Source: Actinoplanes xinjiangensis (lineage in GTDB: Bacteria; Actinomycetota; Actinomycetes; Mycobacteriales; Micromonosporaceae). Taken from it: DNA of 64,000 nucleotides. The notes below the pieces were generated by a model. The model made no database searches. It saw only the letters and a list, made by a program, of their open reading frames with translations, and was not told the origin of the DNA. The DNA is taken from the NCBI RefSeq assembly GCF_003148685.1, contig NZ_QGGR01000002.1:722563-786562 (forward strand). The letters are read 5' to 3'. Below, piece by piece: positions 46,164-54,841 of this stretch; position 1 is the stretch's first letter; each line of letters starts with the position of its first letter. Position numbers and translations under genes: made by a program.

Positions 46164-46220
46164 CCGGCTGGTCGTCACCGCTGTCTCAGCGGCGCTGAGA
46201 CAGCGGTGAGAGCCAGCCGG
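46164..46220. repeat. solitary palindromic repeat with perfect 15-bp stem
   Basis: CCGGCTGG (46164-46171) and CCAGCCGG (46213-46220) enclose a perfect hairpin: CACCGCTGTCTCAGC (46176-46190), GGC loop, GCTGAGACAGCGGTG (46194-46208). Partial half-copies precede it from about 46105. Unlike most other copies it lies between divergent genes (Cys-rich peptide/reductase and the ACT protein). Nothing else is recognised in 46072-46453. Confidence 0.9.
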
Positions 46221-46453
46221 GACGTTGACTTCCCGCATGGTGGGAGAATGATCCGCTTTGGGAGGATGGCATTGTCCGACACCCGACCGGCGAACCGCCC
46301 GGACCGGCGCGAACTTCTACTCTGAGTTGTGATTCCGGGCATATCACGCCAGCTTGACGACCGGGACATGGCCGCGCAACGGGTCCGAAACGCCAGGTCG
46401 GCAGGGTGTTCTACGGGGACGGCGCCACCGGCCGTCGCGACGGGAGGAGTTAC

Positions 46454-47164
46454 ATGTTGCTGCGGGTTCGAGTCACCCTGCCAGACCGTCCCGGCGCGCT
46501 CGGGCAGGTCGCGCGCACCCTCGGGGTGGCCGGTGCAGACATCGTCCAGGTCGTGGTGCTGGAGCGGCTCGGCGGCCGGGCCGTCGACGACTTCACCGTC
46601 GTGTGGCCCGGCGCGACCCGGGTCGAGCGTCTCCTCGCCGGCCTGGCCGCCATCCCGGGCGTGCAGGTGGACGGCGTGTGGAAGGCGATAGGAGCTCCGG
46701 TCGGCGGCGGCCACGACGCCGAGCTGCTCGCCCAGGTCGCGGCGAACCCGGTGGACGGCCTGGCCACGCTGGTTGACGCCGTTCCGGGGCTGCTCGCCGC
46801 CGACTGGGCCGCGGCCGCCGTGGTGCCCGCCGACTGGGCGGCGCGCAGCGGCTCCGGCGGGGGCAACGAGCCCACCGTCGCCTACGCGAGCTGGCGTGCC
46901 CCGTCCCCGCTGCACCTGCCCGAGGTGACCCCGCTGCGGGCCCGCCCGATGACCGAGCCCGGAGGCACGCATCTCGCGGTGGCCCCGTTCGGCCGCGGCG
47001 GCCTGGTTCTGGTCGTCGCCCGGACCGACGAGGACGACCTGCCGGCCGCCGCCTTCCACATCACCGAGGTGGACCGGGTGGCCCAGTTGGTCCGGGCCGC
47101 CGCCGTCATCCTCGGCGGCCGGCTGGACTCTGTCGGCACCGCCGCCGCCGTCCACCCGGTGTGA
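46454..47164 (+). CDS. ACT-domain protein, putative amino-acid sensor
   Basis: 236 residues from an ATG with GGGAGGAG at 46442-46449; a longer in-frame start lacks that site. N-terminal ACT domain (about 1-75): LLRVRVTLPDRPGALGQVAR, GADIVQVVVLERLGGRAVDD. The remainder is Ala/Val-rich without a recognisable catalytic motif. ACT domains bind amino acids. It lies 118 bp before a second ACT protein that carries an acetyltransferase domain, suggesting a common regulatory theme. Confidence 0.82.
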   Translation: MLLRVRVTLPDRPGALGQVARTLGVAGADIVQVVVLERLGGRAVDDFTVVWPGATRVERLLAGLAAIPGVQVDGVWKAIGAPVGGGHDAELLAQVAANPVDGLATLVDAVPGLLAADWAAAAVVPADWAARSGSGGGNEPTVAYASWRAPSPLHLPEVTPLRARPMTEPGGTHLAVAPFGRGGLVLVVARTDEDDLPAAAFHITEVDRVAQLVRAAAVILGGRLDSVGTAAAVHPV

Positions 47165-47228
47165 TCGTCATAACCCGGTTTTCGCAGCTCAGGCAATACC
47201 CACGCAACAACGGGGGTGCACTCTAAGA

Positions 47229-47254
47229 GGAGCCGGCAGTCGGATTCCGGCTCC
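47229..47254 (+). promoter_or_regulatory. leader hairpin upstream of the ACT-GNAT gene
   Basis: GGAGCCGG (47229-47236) pairs with CCGGCTCC (47247-47254) around a 10-base loop, ending 9 bp before the AGGAAAGGAG ribosome-binding region. It could be a weak terminator of the upstream ACT gene or a leader structure. Confidence 0.35.
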
Positions 47255-47282
47255 CGGCCCCCGGAGGAAAGGAGTGCCCCCG

Positions 47283-48323
47283 ATGGCGTTGTGGCGTGTT
47301 CGGGCCACGGTCGACGACCGCCCCGGTTATCTGTCGGTGCTGACCGCGAGCCTGGCTCTGCGTTCGGTGAACATCCTCGCCGTCCAGGTGCACACCACCG
47401 AGGACGGTGCGGTCGACGACTTCCTGGTGGACGCTCCGGACCATCTGGCCGAGGCCGACCTGCTCGCCGCGGTGGCCAAGGGCCGCGGGCGCGACGCGTT
47501 CGTGGCCAGGGCCGAGGCCCAGGGGCTGGCCGATCAGCCGACCCGGTCGCTGGCCCTGGCCGGCCGGCTGGTCCACGAGCCCGATTCGCTCGGCGAGTCG
47601 CTGGTCACGCTGCTCGACGCGACCGAGGTGCGCTGGCGCCCGCGGGGCGGTGACACACCCGGCTTCCACGGTGGCCGGATGACGCTGACCGACCCGGCCG
47701 GTGGCTCGCTCGAGGTGCTCCGGGCGCTGCCCGCGTTCACTCCGGCCGAGTTCGCCCGGGCCCAGGCGCTGGTCGAGGTCGCCACCGCGGTCCACCGGCG
47801 GCACCGCGAGCAGGTGGCGCTGCTGCTGCCGGACGGCACCGAGATGGTGCTGCGGGCCGCCGGGCCGGATGACGCGGCCGCCGTCGGCGAGTTCCACGAC
47901 GAGTGCTCCCCCGCGACCCTGCACCGGCGCTATCCCGCCGGCGTCCCGGCCGACGCCCGGCTGCGGCGCCTGCTGGAACCGGCCGGCGGCCTGACGCTGC
48001 TGGCGGTCGCCCCGGGCGGCGCCGTGGTGGCGATGGCGACCCTGCTGGCCGAGGGTGACCTCGGCGAGGTCCGGGTCCTGGTGGCCGACGACTGGCAGCG
48101 GCGCGGCCTCGGCACGGCGCTGCTGCGCCGGCTCCGGGTGCACGCCGAGAGGAACGGGGTCGCGGCCGTGGTGGCGCACATCGGCGCCGGCAACGTCGCG
48201 ATGCTGCGCACGCTGCGGCGGGTCGGCGCGGGCCCGATCGAGCGGGACGGCGCGATGGTCACGGTCACCCTGCGGACGGCCGGGCCGCGCGTGAGCGACG
48301 AGACTCCCGCCACCTCCGGATAA
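47283..48323 (+). CDS. ACT-GNAT fusion: amino-acid-responsive acetyltransferase
   Basis: 346 residues from the ATG at 47283, about 9 bases after AGGAAAGGAG. ACT domain at about 1-75 (RVRATVDDRPGYLSVLTASL, EDGAVDDFLVDAP), a middle region, then a GNAT domain at about 190-335: MVLRAAGPDDAAAVGEFHDE, and acetyl-CoA motif A VADDWQRRGLGTALLRRLRV. ACT-GNAT protein acetyltransferases activated by amino acids are known from Micromonospora and relatives, so lysine acetylation of metabolic enzymes in response to an amino acid is plausible here. Confidence 0.88.
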   Translation: MALWRVRATVDDRPGYLSVLTASLALRSVNILAVQVHTTEDGAVDDFLVDAPDHLAEADLLAAVAKGRGRDAFVARAEAQGLADQPTRSLALAGRLVHEPDSLGESLVTLLDATEVRWRPRGGDTPGFHGGRMTLTDPAGGSLEVLRALPAFTPAEFARAQALVEVATAVHRRHREQVALLLPDGTEMVLRAAGPDDAAAVGEFHDECSPATLHRRYPAGVPADARLRRLLEPAGGLTLLAVAPGGAVVAMATLLAEGDLGEVRVLVADDWQRRGLGTALLRRLRVHAERNGVAAVVAHIGAGNVAMLRTLRRVGAGPIERDGAMVTVTLRTAGPRVSDETPATSG

Positions 48324-48545
48324 CCGGAACGCCCACCGCCCGAGCAACCGGAACTTCCGACACCTACGGAAAACCGGAACGCCCACCGCCCGGACAACCG
48401 GGACTTCCGCCATCGGGGCAACCAGGACGCCCGGGACTCCGGACCACCGGGACGCCCACCGTCCCGACAATTCGGGGGTTCTTGCCATCTCGGGGAACCT
48501 GGACTCCCGGCAACCGAGATTCCCGCCGCCCTTGAGGTGACCAGG
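48324..48545. repeat. degenerate tandem repeat around AACCGGGAC/GCCCACCG
   Basis: Intergenic tract between the ACT-GNAT gene and bsaP. Short imperfect units alternate ACAACCGGGACTTCCG with GGAACGCCCACCGCC. No gene or clear hairpin terminator. Confidence 0.6.
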
Positions 48546-48589
48546 TGAGTGGGGTGACGGCGGGCATCGCCCACCGTCACCCCAGGGTC

Positions 48590-48766
48590 TCAACCTCGGC
48601 GTTCACCGTGCTCGACGCAGGTGGCGGTCCACCCCGTCGGCACGACCTGCACCTTCATCCGGCGACGGCAGTCGGCGCAGTAGCGCGGTGGTTCGAGCTG
48701 CCGGGCGGTCACACACGCGGCGTGATCGCCCTCCGCGGCGGCGAGGCCGCAGCGATCGCAATACAT
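48590..48766 (-). CDS. bsaP: biotin synthase auxiliary protein BsaP
   Basis: 58 residues: [20 protein letters not shown], then ARQLEPPRYCADCRRRMKVQ and VVPTGWTATCVEHGERRG. Cysteines at 3, 6, 18, 30, 33 and 50 suit an iron-sulfur or zinc site. Its ATG overlaps the bioB stop (TGATG at 48764-48768). In actinobacteria a small Cys-rich protein in exactly this position, BsaP, supports biotin synthase activity, probably by serving its Fe-S centre. Identification rests on position, size and Cys pattern. Confidence 0.85.
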   Translation of the reverse strand: MYCDRCGLAAAEGDHAACVTARQLEPPRYCADCRRRMKVQVVPTGWTATCVEHGERRG

Positions 48767-49761
48767 CAGAACGTCGCCGACAGCGACTTGACCGGCATCT
48801 TCAGGTCCTTGAGAAGCTCCAGGTCAGCGGTCGCCGAGCGGCCCAGCGTGGTCAGGTAGTTGCCGACGATCATCGCGTTGATGCCGCCGAGCAGGCCGTC
48901 GCGCGTACCCAGATCGCCCAGGGTGATCTCACGTCCGCCCGCATAACGCAGGATGGTCCGCGGCATCGCCAGCCGGAACGCGGCGATCGCCCGCAGTGCG
49001 TCGCGCCCCTCGACCACCGGACGGTCCCCGAACGGAGTGCCCGGCCGCGGCGACAGGAAGTTGAGCGGAACCTCGTGCGGGTCGAGCTCGGCCAGCTGGG
49101 CGGCGAACTCGGCCCGCTGCTCCAGGGTCTCCCCCATGCCGAGGATGCCGCCGCAGCAGACCTCCATGCCGGACTCCCGGACCATGGTCAGCGTGCTCCA
49201 GCGCTCCTCCCACGAGTGGGTGGTCACCACATTGGGGAAGTAGGAGCGGCAGGTCTCCAGGTTGTGGTTGTAGCGGTGCACACCCATCTCGGCCAGCTCG
49301 TCGACCTGCTCCTGGGTGAGCATGCCGAGGCTCGCGGCGACCTGGATGTCGACCGCCTCCTTGATCGCCTGCACGCCGGCGCGCATCTGGTCCATCAGGC
49401 GCTTGTCCGGCCCGCGGACCGCGGCGACGATGCAGAACTCGGTCGCACCGGTGGCCGCGGTCTGCTTCGCGGCCTCCACGAGGGAGGGAATGTCGAGCCA
49501 GACAGCCCGGACGGGGGACGCGAACAGGCCCGACTGCGAGCAGAAATGACAGTCCTCGGGGCAGCCACCGGTCTTGAGCGAGACGATGCCCTCGACCTCG
49601 ACCTCCGGGCCGCACCATTTCATCCGGACTTCGTGAGCAAGCTGGAGCAGCTCCGGCAGGTCCTCGTCGGGCAGCTGGAGGACCTCCAGAATGCCCGCCT
49701 CGTCGAGACCGGCGCCGTCGTCGAGCACCCGGGCACGGGCCCGGTCGAGGATCTTCGGCAT
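48766..49761 (-). CDS. bioB: biotin synthase
   Basis: 331 residues. Radical-SAM cluster motif [12 protein letters not shown] near residues 65-76; further BioB marks are [53 protein letters not shown] and a C-terminal [20 protein letters not shown]. Inserts sulfur into dethiobiotin. Coupled to bsaP downstream and divergent from bioF with a 66-bp gap. Confidence 0.96.
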   Translation of the reverse strand: MPKILDRARARVLDDGAGLDEAGILEVLQLPDEDLPELLQLAHEVRMKWCGPEVEVEGIVSLKTGGCPEDCHFCSQSGLFASPVRAVWLDIPSLVEAAKQTAATGATEFCIVAAVRGPDKRLMDQMRAGVQAIKEAVDIQVAASLGMLTQEQVDELAEMGVHRYNHNLETCRSYFPNVVTTHSWEERWSTLTMVRESGMEVCCGGILGMGETLEQRAEFAAQLAELDPHEVPLNFLSPRPGTPFGDRPVVEGRDALRAIAAFRLAMPRTILRYAGGREITLGDLGTRDGLLGGINAMIVGNYLTTLGRSATADLELLKDLKMPVKSLSATF

Positions 49762-49780
49762 GCCCGTACCCTACAGAGTT

Positions 49781-49809
49781 CCCAGCACGGTAGGACTGTC
49801 GGAGCTGGG
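49781..49809. promoter_or_regulatory. inverted repeat in the bioB/bioF divergent promoter region
   Basis: CCCAGC (49781-49786) and GCTGGG (49804-49809) are 17 bases apart in the 66-bp gap between bioB and bioF. This is a possible operator for a biotin regulator, but the arms are short and I see no known BioQ or BirA site. Confidence 0.25.
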
Positions 49810-49827
49810 TGATAGTTTGCCAGTCTG

Positions 49828-50979
49828 GTGATCAATGGGGGTGTCTTGGCGGACTGGTTGAAGGCGCTCGACCGGCTGGCCCACGAGCGGGCCAAGGCGG
49901 GGCTCACCCGTCAGCTGCGGCCGCGGACGGCCGGCGACACCGTCATCGATCTCGCCGGAAACGACTACCTCGGCCTCTCCGATCACCCTCAGGTGATCAC
50001 GGCGGCACGGCAGGCCCTGGAGACGTACGGTCTGGGCGCCACCGGATCCCGCCTGGTCCGGGGTACGACGGACCTGCACACCGCCCTCGAGGACGCCCTG
50101 GCCAGCTGGACCGGCTGTGAGGCGGCGCTGGTCTTCTCCTCGGGCTACCTGGCCAACCTGGCCGTGGTCCGGGCCCTCTCCGCGGTCTGCGATCTGGTCG
50201 TCTCCGATGCGTACAACCATGCGTCCCTGATCGACGGTTGCCGGATCTCCGGCCTGCCGGTGAAGGTCGCCCCGCACAACGACCCGGCCGCTGTCGCCGC
50301 CCTGCTCGACGCACACCCCGGCCGGGCCGCGGTCGTCACCGAGTCGGTGTTCTCCGTCGACGGCGACCTCGCCCCGCTCGCCGCCCTGCACGCGGTCACC
50401 TCGGCCCGGGGCGCGCTGCTGATCGTCGACGACGCGCACGCTCTCGGTCTGCTCGGCGAGTCCGGGGCGGGCGGGGTCGCGGCCGCCGGCCTGGCCGGCG
50501 CATCCGACGTGATCGTCACCGCGACGCTGTCCAAATCACTCGGCGGCGCCGGTGGCGTGGTGGCCGGGCCGGCGGCGCTGGTCCGGCACCTGGTCGACAC
50601 CGGGCGCAGCTTCATCTACGACACCGCCCCGCCTCCGGCCGTGGTCGCCGGTGTGCTCGCCGCCGTCGAGGTGGCCCGTGCCGCCGACGACCGGCGGGCC
50701 GTGCTGTTGCGCCGGGGCACCCATCTCGCGGCCGGGCTTCGCTCCGCCGGCCGGCCCGCCCGTGATCCGGCGGCCGGTGTGCTGTCGGTGCCGGCACCGG
50801 GCCCGGAGGCCGCCGTGGCCTGGGCCGCCGACTGCCGCGATCGCGGGGTGGCGGTGGGCTGTTTCCGGCCACCGTCGACACCGGACGGCAGTTCGCGACT
50901 GCGCCTGACCGTGAACGCGGGCGTCCCCGAGGAGGCTTTCGCCCGAGCCCTCACCGTGATCCTGGAGTGCGCACCATGA
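49828..50979 (+). CDS. bioF: 8-amino-7-oxononanoate synthase
   Basis: 383 residues from a GTG at 49828 (a TTG at 49846 is possible). PLP-dependent alpha-oxoamine synthase: DLAGNDYLGLSDHPQV, TGSRLVRGTTDLHTALEDAL, TESVFSVDGDLAPL, IVDDAHALGLLGESGAGG and the PLP Lys in TATLSKSLGGAGG near residue 236. Condenses pimeloyl thioester with alanine. Its stop overlaps the bioD start (ATGA at 50976-50979). Confidence 0.95.
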   Translation: MINGGVLADWLKALDRLAHERAKAGLTRQLRPRTAGDTVIDLAGNDYLGLSDHPQVITAARQALETYGLGATGSRLVRGTTDLHTALEDALASWTGCEAALVFSSGYLANLAVVRALSAVCDLVVSDAYNHASLIDGCRISGLPVKVAPHNDPAAVAALLDAHPGRAAVVTESVFSVDGDLAPLAALHAVTSARGALLIVDDAHALGLLGESGAGGVAAAGLAGASDVIVTATLSKSLGGAGGVVAGPAALVRHLVDTGRSFIYDTAPPPAVVAGVLAAVEVARAADDRRAVLLRRGTHLAAGLRSAGRPARDPAAGVLSVPAPGPEAAVAWAADCRDRGVAVGCFRPPSTPDGSSRLRLTVNAGVPEEAFARALTVILECAP

Positions 50980-52526
50980 CCGCCGACCCCCCTGAGGCGA
51001 CCCCCCGGCCCCGTCTGTCGCTGGTCGCGCCGCCACCCCGTCCCGAGCGAGGCAGCGGGGGTCATGGGCTTCCCGTCGCCACACCGGCGCCGGCCCGGAT
51101 CCTGAGCGCCGTTCCGGATCCGTTGCAGGCGCACGGCGGCGGCCACCGCCCGGTGCCCCATCCCGTGCCGGCAGCGCACCCGGCCGCCGGCGGGACGAAC
51201 CCGAACGACACCGTCGCGGTACCGCCGAACAGCGACCCCACGGCACAGCCGAACGACCGGACCACGGCACAGCCGAACAGCGACCACACAGCTCAGGCGA
51301 ACGACTGGACCGACGACCGGACCGCGGCGCAGCCGAACGACCGGACCGACGACCGGATCGCAGCGCAGCCGAACGACCGAACCGCAGCCCGGCCGGACGG
51401 CGGGAGCCCGGCGCAGCTCAGCGACCAGAGCGTCGACCGGATCACGGAGCAGCCGAACGACTGGGCCGACGGCCGGACCGCGGCGCAGCCATACGAGCGC
51501 ACCGTGACGCGGCCGGACAACGGCGCCGCGGCATGGTCGAGCGGCGTCACCGGGGCGGACCCGCGCACCGAATTGGAACCGCACGACGGGACGGGACAGG
51601 GTGACGGGACCGAGGCGGAGCCGAACGCCGTGCCCGAGCCGGAGGAGACCTCTTCCGACGACACGGTGACGCCATCGGGCGTACCGAATACGGAAGAAAC
51701 GGTGTCCCCCGCCGAACCGGAAGCAGACGGCGAACCGGAATCGGACCGCGAAGCGGAATCCGAGCGTGAAGCGGAATCGGACCGGGAGCCGGCGGCGAAT
51801 CCGGACGAGTGGCATGGGATCGTGCTGGTCACCGGCACCGACACCGAGGTGGGCAAGACGATCGCCACCGCCGCGATGGCCGCGGCCGCCCAGGCCGCCG
51901 GCCTCCGGGTCGCCGTGATCAAACCCGGTCAGACCGGCATCGCGACCGGCGCGCCCACGGACGCCGACGTGATCACCCGCCTGGCCGGTCCGGACACCGT
52001 CCGCACCCTCGCCGAGTATCCGGAGCCGCTCGCCCCGCTCGCCGCGGCCAAGGTCGCCGGGCTGCCACCGCTGGACCTGTACGACGTGGTCGACGCGATC
52101 CGCGCGGAGGCCGTGAAACACGATCTGGTGCTGGTCGAGGGCGCCGGTGGCCTGCTGGTGCCGATGGGTCTGCGCCCGTCCGGGGAGGCGTGGACGTTCG
52201 CCGACCTGGCCACGACGCTGGGCTCCGGAATGATCGTGGTGGCGCGCGCCGGCCTGGGTACTTTGAATCACACCGCGCTCACCCTGGAGGCGCTGACCCG
52301 TCGCGGCGTGCACGCCAGGGTGATCCTCGGCGCGTGGCCGGCCGAGCCGGAGCTGGTGCACTGGGCGAACCTCGGCGAGCTGGTTCCGCACCTGGTCGGA
52401 GCGTTGCCGGCGGGTGCCGGGTCGATGGATCCGGGGGTGTTCCGGCGGTCCGCTCCGGGCTGGCTGACCCCGCCGCTGCACGGTGTTCTGGACAACTGGC
52501 GCGTGTGGGCGGAGGAGGCGGGCTGA
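50976..52526 (+). CDS. bioD: dethiobiotin synthetase with long disordered N-terminal extension
   Basis: 516 residues from the ATG coupled to the bioF stop. Only the last 240 or so are BioD: P-loop VTGTDTEVGKTIATAAMAAA near residue 286, VIKPGQTG, VLVEGAGGLLVPMG, and RAGLGTLNHTALTLEALTRR. Residues 1-277 are low-complexity: Pro-rich to about 75, then imperfect repeats of AAQPNDRTDDR-like units to about 180, then an acidic Glu/Ser/Pro stretch. Usual BioD length is about 230, and no stop interrupts the frame. An internal GTG at 51821 could yield a normal-sized BioD. Confidence 0.85.
   Translation: MTADPPEATPRPRLSLVAPPPRPERGSGGHGLPVATPAPARILSAVPDPLQAHGGGHRPVPHPVPAAHPAAGGTNPNDTVAVPPNSDPTAQPNDRTTAQPNSDHTAQANDWTDDRTAAQPNDRTDDRIAAQPNDRTAARPDGGSPAQLSDQSVDRITEQPNDWADGRTAAQPYERTVTRPDNGAAAWSSGVTGADPRTELEPHDGTGQGDGTEAEPNAVPEPEETSSDDTVTPSGVPNTEETVSPAEPEADGEPESDREAESEREAESDREPAANPDEWHGIVLVTGTDTEVGKTIATAAMAAAAQAAGLRVAVIKPGQTGIATGAPTDADVITRLAGPDTVRTLAEYPEPLAPLAAAKVAGLPPLDLYDVVDAIRAEAVKHDLVLVEGAGGLLVPMGLRPSGEAWTFADLATTLGSGMIVVARAGLGTLNHTALTLEALTRRGVHARVILGAWPAEPELVHWANLGELVPHLVGALPAGAGSMDPGVFRRSAPGWLTPPLHGVLDNWRVWAEEAG
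51230..51520 (+). repeat. intragenic repeats in the bioD 5' half
   Basis: Units containing GCGCAGCCGAACGACCGGAC recur with variants and encode AAQPNDRT-type peptides. The period is not fixed (roughly 30-60 bp). Confidence 0.75.
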
Positions 52527-52567
52527 CCTGACACCCGGCACAATTACTGTCCGGGGAGGTGATCCGC

Positions 52568-53335
52568 ATGCACACTGGCCGGGTGGCTTTCACCCTGACG
52601 ATCGACTGTGGCGGCGGCGGCATCAAGGGTTCCGTCCTGGACGAGGCGGGAACGATGCGGGCGCAGCCGATCCGGGTGCCGACGCCCTATCCCCTGCCAC
52701 CCGATCTGTTCGTCAAGACGCTGGTGACTCTCGGCGAGCAGCTGCCGAACGCGGATCGGGTGACCGTCGGCATGCCCGGCATGATCCGGCACGGCGTCGT
52801 GGTGGCGACCCCGCATTACGTGACCCGGTCCGGGCCGCGCACCAAGATCGATCCCGAGCTGGTGGACGTGTGGCACGGGTTCGACGCCCGGACCGCGCTG
52901 GCCGAGGCGTTCGGGCTGCCCACCCTGGTGCTCAACGACGCCGAGGTGCACGGCGCCGGAGTGGTCGCCGGGACGGGGTGCGAGCTGGTGCTGACCCTCG
53001 GCACCGGGCTGGGCTGCGCACTCTTCGACGGCGGTGAGCTGGCCCCGCACCTGGAGATGTCGCAGGCTCCGGTGCGGTGGGGCATGTCCTACGACACGTA
53101 TATCGGTGAGCACGAGCGCCGGCGGCTCGGTGACGCGCTCTGGTCGCGCCGGGTCCGTAACGTGGTCGAGGGGTTCCGCCCGGTCTTCCGGTGGGACCGG
53201 GTCTATCTGGGCGGCGGCAACTCCCGGCTGATCACCCCGGCCCAGCTGGCCCGGATGGGCGACGACGTGGTCGTGGTGCCGAACACGGCGGGCATCGTCG
53301 GCGGGGTCCGCGCCTGGACGCTGGGGCAACGCTGA
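52568..53335 (+). CDS. ROK-family / polyphosphate-glucokinase-like sugar kinase
   Basis: 255 residues from the ATG at 52568, about 10 bases after GGGGAGG. ASKHA fold: phosphate-1 motif LTIDCGGGGIKGSVLDEAG, NDAEVHGAGVVAG, and phosphate-2 motif ELVLTLGTGLGCALFDGG. C-terminal VYLGGGNSRLITPAQ and VVPNTAGIVGGVRAW. It resembles polyphosphate/ATP glucokinases; the ROK zinc-binding Cys motif is not visible, and the sugar is unknown. Coupled to the HAD gene that follows (TGATG). Confidence 0.85.
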   Translation: MHTGRVAFTLTIDCGGGGIKGSVLDEAGTMRAQPIRVPTPYPLPPDLFVKTLVTLGEQLPNADRVTVGMPGMIRHGVVVATPHYVTRSGPRTKIDPELVDVWHGFDARTALAEAFGLPTLVLNDAEVHGAGVVAGTGCELVLTLGTGLGCALFDGGELAPHLEMSQAPVRWGMSYDTYIGEHERRRLGDALWSRRVRNVVEGFRPVFRWDRVYLGGGNSRLITPAQLARMGDDVVVVPNTAGIVGGVRAWTLGQR

Positions 53336-54048
53336 TGGTGATCCGGCCGGCGGCGGTCCTGCTCGACTTCGGTGGGGTGCTCGCCGACGCGCCGCATCGC
53401 GCCGAGCGCCCCGACCTGGTGCTGCGCCTCTACAACCTGATCGACGGCGCGCTTGCCCCGGGCCGCATCCAGCAGTCGCTGATCGACGGTGCCGCCGCCT
53501 ACGCCCGCTGGCGCGACGAGGACTGCCCGGACGAGCTGTCGCACCTGGCCGTCTGGGAACGGTTCGTGATCCACGACTGGCCGCCGCTGGCGCAGGCCCG
53601 GGTGCGCGGCTCGGTCACCCGGCTCAGCTACGACTGGGCGTGGCGCGAGGGCTGGGCGCTGCGGCCCGGTATCCCCGAGTTCCTCCGTTCGTGCTCGGAC
53701 CGGGGCATCCCGCTCGCTGTCGTCAGTAACACCCTGTGCGGCGCGGCGCACCGCGACTTCCTGACCAACGCGGGTGTCGGAGAGTTCTTCGCGGCGCAGA
53801 TCTACAGCGATGAGGCGGGCGTCCGCAAACCCAACCCGCAGATGATCTGGAACGCCACCGATGCCCTCGGCGTCGCGCCGGCCGCCTGCTGGTTCGTTGG
53901 CGACAGCCGGCGGCGTGACATCGCCTGCGCCCGGCGCGCCGACATCGGCGCGGCGATCCTCATGCCGTCCGGCCGGGAGGACTCCGGCGGCGACCAGGCC
54001 GAGCCGGACGCCGTCGTGGCCGACGGCTTCGGGCTCCTGGCCCTCTGA
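53335..54048 (+). CDS. HAD-superfamily hydrolase
   Basis: 237 residues; ATG overlaps the kinase stop by one base. Motif I is LLDFGGVLAD (nucleophile Asp, with Gly at the usual second Asp position), motif II VVSNTLC, motif III Lys in GVRKPNPQMIW, motif IV CWFVGDSRRRDIACARRADI. The helical cap places it in subfamily IA. Absence of the second Asp of DxD occurs in some HAD proteins but may alter catalysis. Substrate unknown; co-transcribed with the sugar kinase. Confidence 0.88.
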   Translation: MVIRPAAVLLDFGGVLADAPHRAERPDLVLRLYNLIDGALAPGRIQQSLIDGAAAYARWRDEDCPDELSHLAVWERFVIHDWPPLAQARVRGSVTRLSYDWAWREGWALRPGIPEFLRSCSDRGIPLAVVSNTLCGAAHRDFLTNAGVGEFFAAQIYSDEAGVRKPNPQMIWNATDALGVAPAACWFVGDSRRRDIACARRADIGAAILMPSGREDSGGDQAEPDAVVADGFGLLAL

Positions 54049-54060
54049 GGCCGCGCTGCG

Positions 54061-54117
54061 GTGGGGCTCTCACCGCTGTCTCAGCGGCGCTGAGACAGCG
54101 GTGACGACCAGCCTGGG
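54061..54117. repeat. solitary palindromic repeat between convergent genes
   Basis: Same perfect core as at 46176: CACCGCTGTCTCAGC (54071-54085), GGC, GCTGAGACAGCGGTG (54089-54103), then CCAGCC. It lies 13-70 bp after the HAD stop and just before the convergent methyltransferase stop at 54126, so it could terminate both. Confidence 0.88.
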
Positions 54118-54125
54118 GTTGCCGG

Positions 54126-54758
54126 TCAGGAGGAGGTGACCTGCCAGACGGTGGTACGGCGGATCGGCATGCTCTCCAGCTCCTCGATCACCGGGACGTC
54201 GTAGACCGCCCGCTGGATCAGGCCCTCCGGCAGGTAGGCGCGGCCGGGATCACCGACCAGCACCAGTGAGCCACGGCCGGCGGCCCGGCGCAGGAACGGC
54301 AGCACCCGCCCGGCCATCTCCCGGCTGTAGAAGACGTCACCGGCGAGCACGACACCGTAGACGTCGTCGCGGTCGAGCAGGTCCGCCTCGACCGTCGCCA
54401 CCCGTACCCCGTTGAACTCGGCATTGGCCTGGGCCGCGGCCAGCGAGAGCGGATCGATGTCGTTGGCCGTCACCGGTGTCGCTCCGGCCCGGGCCGCGGC
54501 GACCGCGACCAGGCCGGAGCCGGTCGCCAGGTCGAGCACGCTGCGCCCGGCGACCAGGTCCGGGTCGTCGAGGATGTGCCGGGCCAGGGCCTGCCCGCCG
54601 GCCCAGGCGAACGCCCAGAACGGCGGTGGCTGCGGGGTCCCAGCCGACTCGGTCGCCTCCCACAGCGCGATCGGGTCCTCCGCCTGGAACAGCGAGATCT
54701 CGGGGACGAACGGAACCGGCGCGGGCACGGTGTGGGTACGGACGAACTCCAGAAGCAC
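54126..54758 (-). CDS. class I SAM-dependent methyltransferase (Nnt1/ETFB-KMT-like)
   Basis: 210 residues from a GTG at 54758. Motif I is VLDLATGSGLVAVAAARAGA, followed by NDIDPLSLAAAQANAEFNGV and DVFYSREMAG. N-terminal QAEDPIALWEATES and PPFWAFAWAGGQALARHIL match the lysine-methyltransferase-like nicotinamide/ETF-beta methyltransferase group. The target is unknown. Divergent from the GGDEF-EAL gene with 83 bp between starts. Confidence 0.86.
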   Translation of the reverse strand: MLLEFVRTHTVPAPVPFVPEISLFQAEDPIALWEATESAGTPQPPPFWAFAWAGGQALARHILDDPDLVAGRSVLDLATGSGLVAVAAARAGATPVTANDIDPLSLAAAQANAEFNGVRVATVEADLLDRDDVYGVVLAGDVFYSREMAGRVLPFLRRAAGRGSLVLVGDPGRAYLPEGLIQRAVYDVPVIEELESMPIRRTTVWQVTSS

Positions 54759-54841
54759 TCTGCGATTGTGCCGTCGCCGCTCAGATGTGCGGCAACCGGG
54801 CCGATCAGTTCGACGAGGGCGTACGTCGGGAGGGAGCGCCG

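Noticed and set aside
46465..46490. GGTTCGAGTC-like T-arm suggesting a tRNA gene
   Set aside because: It lies within the first codons of the ACT protein, and no acceptor, D or anticodon arms can be built around it.
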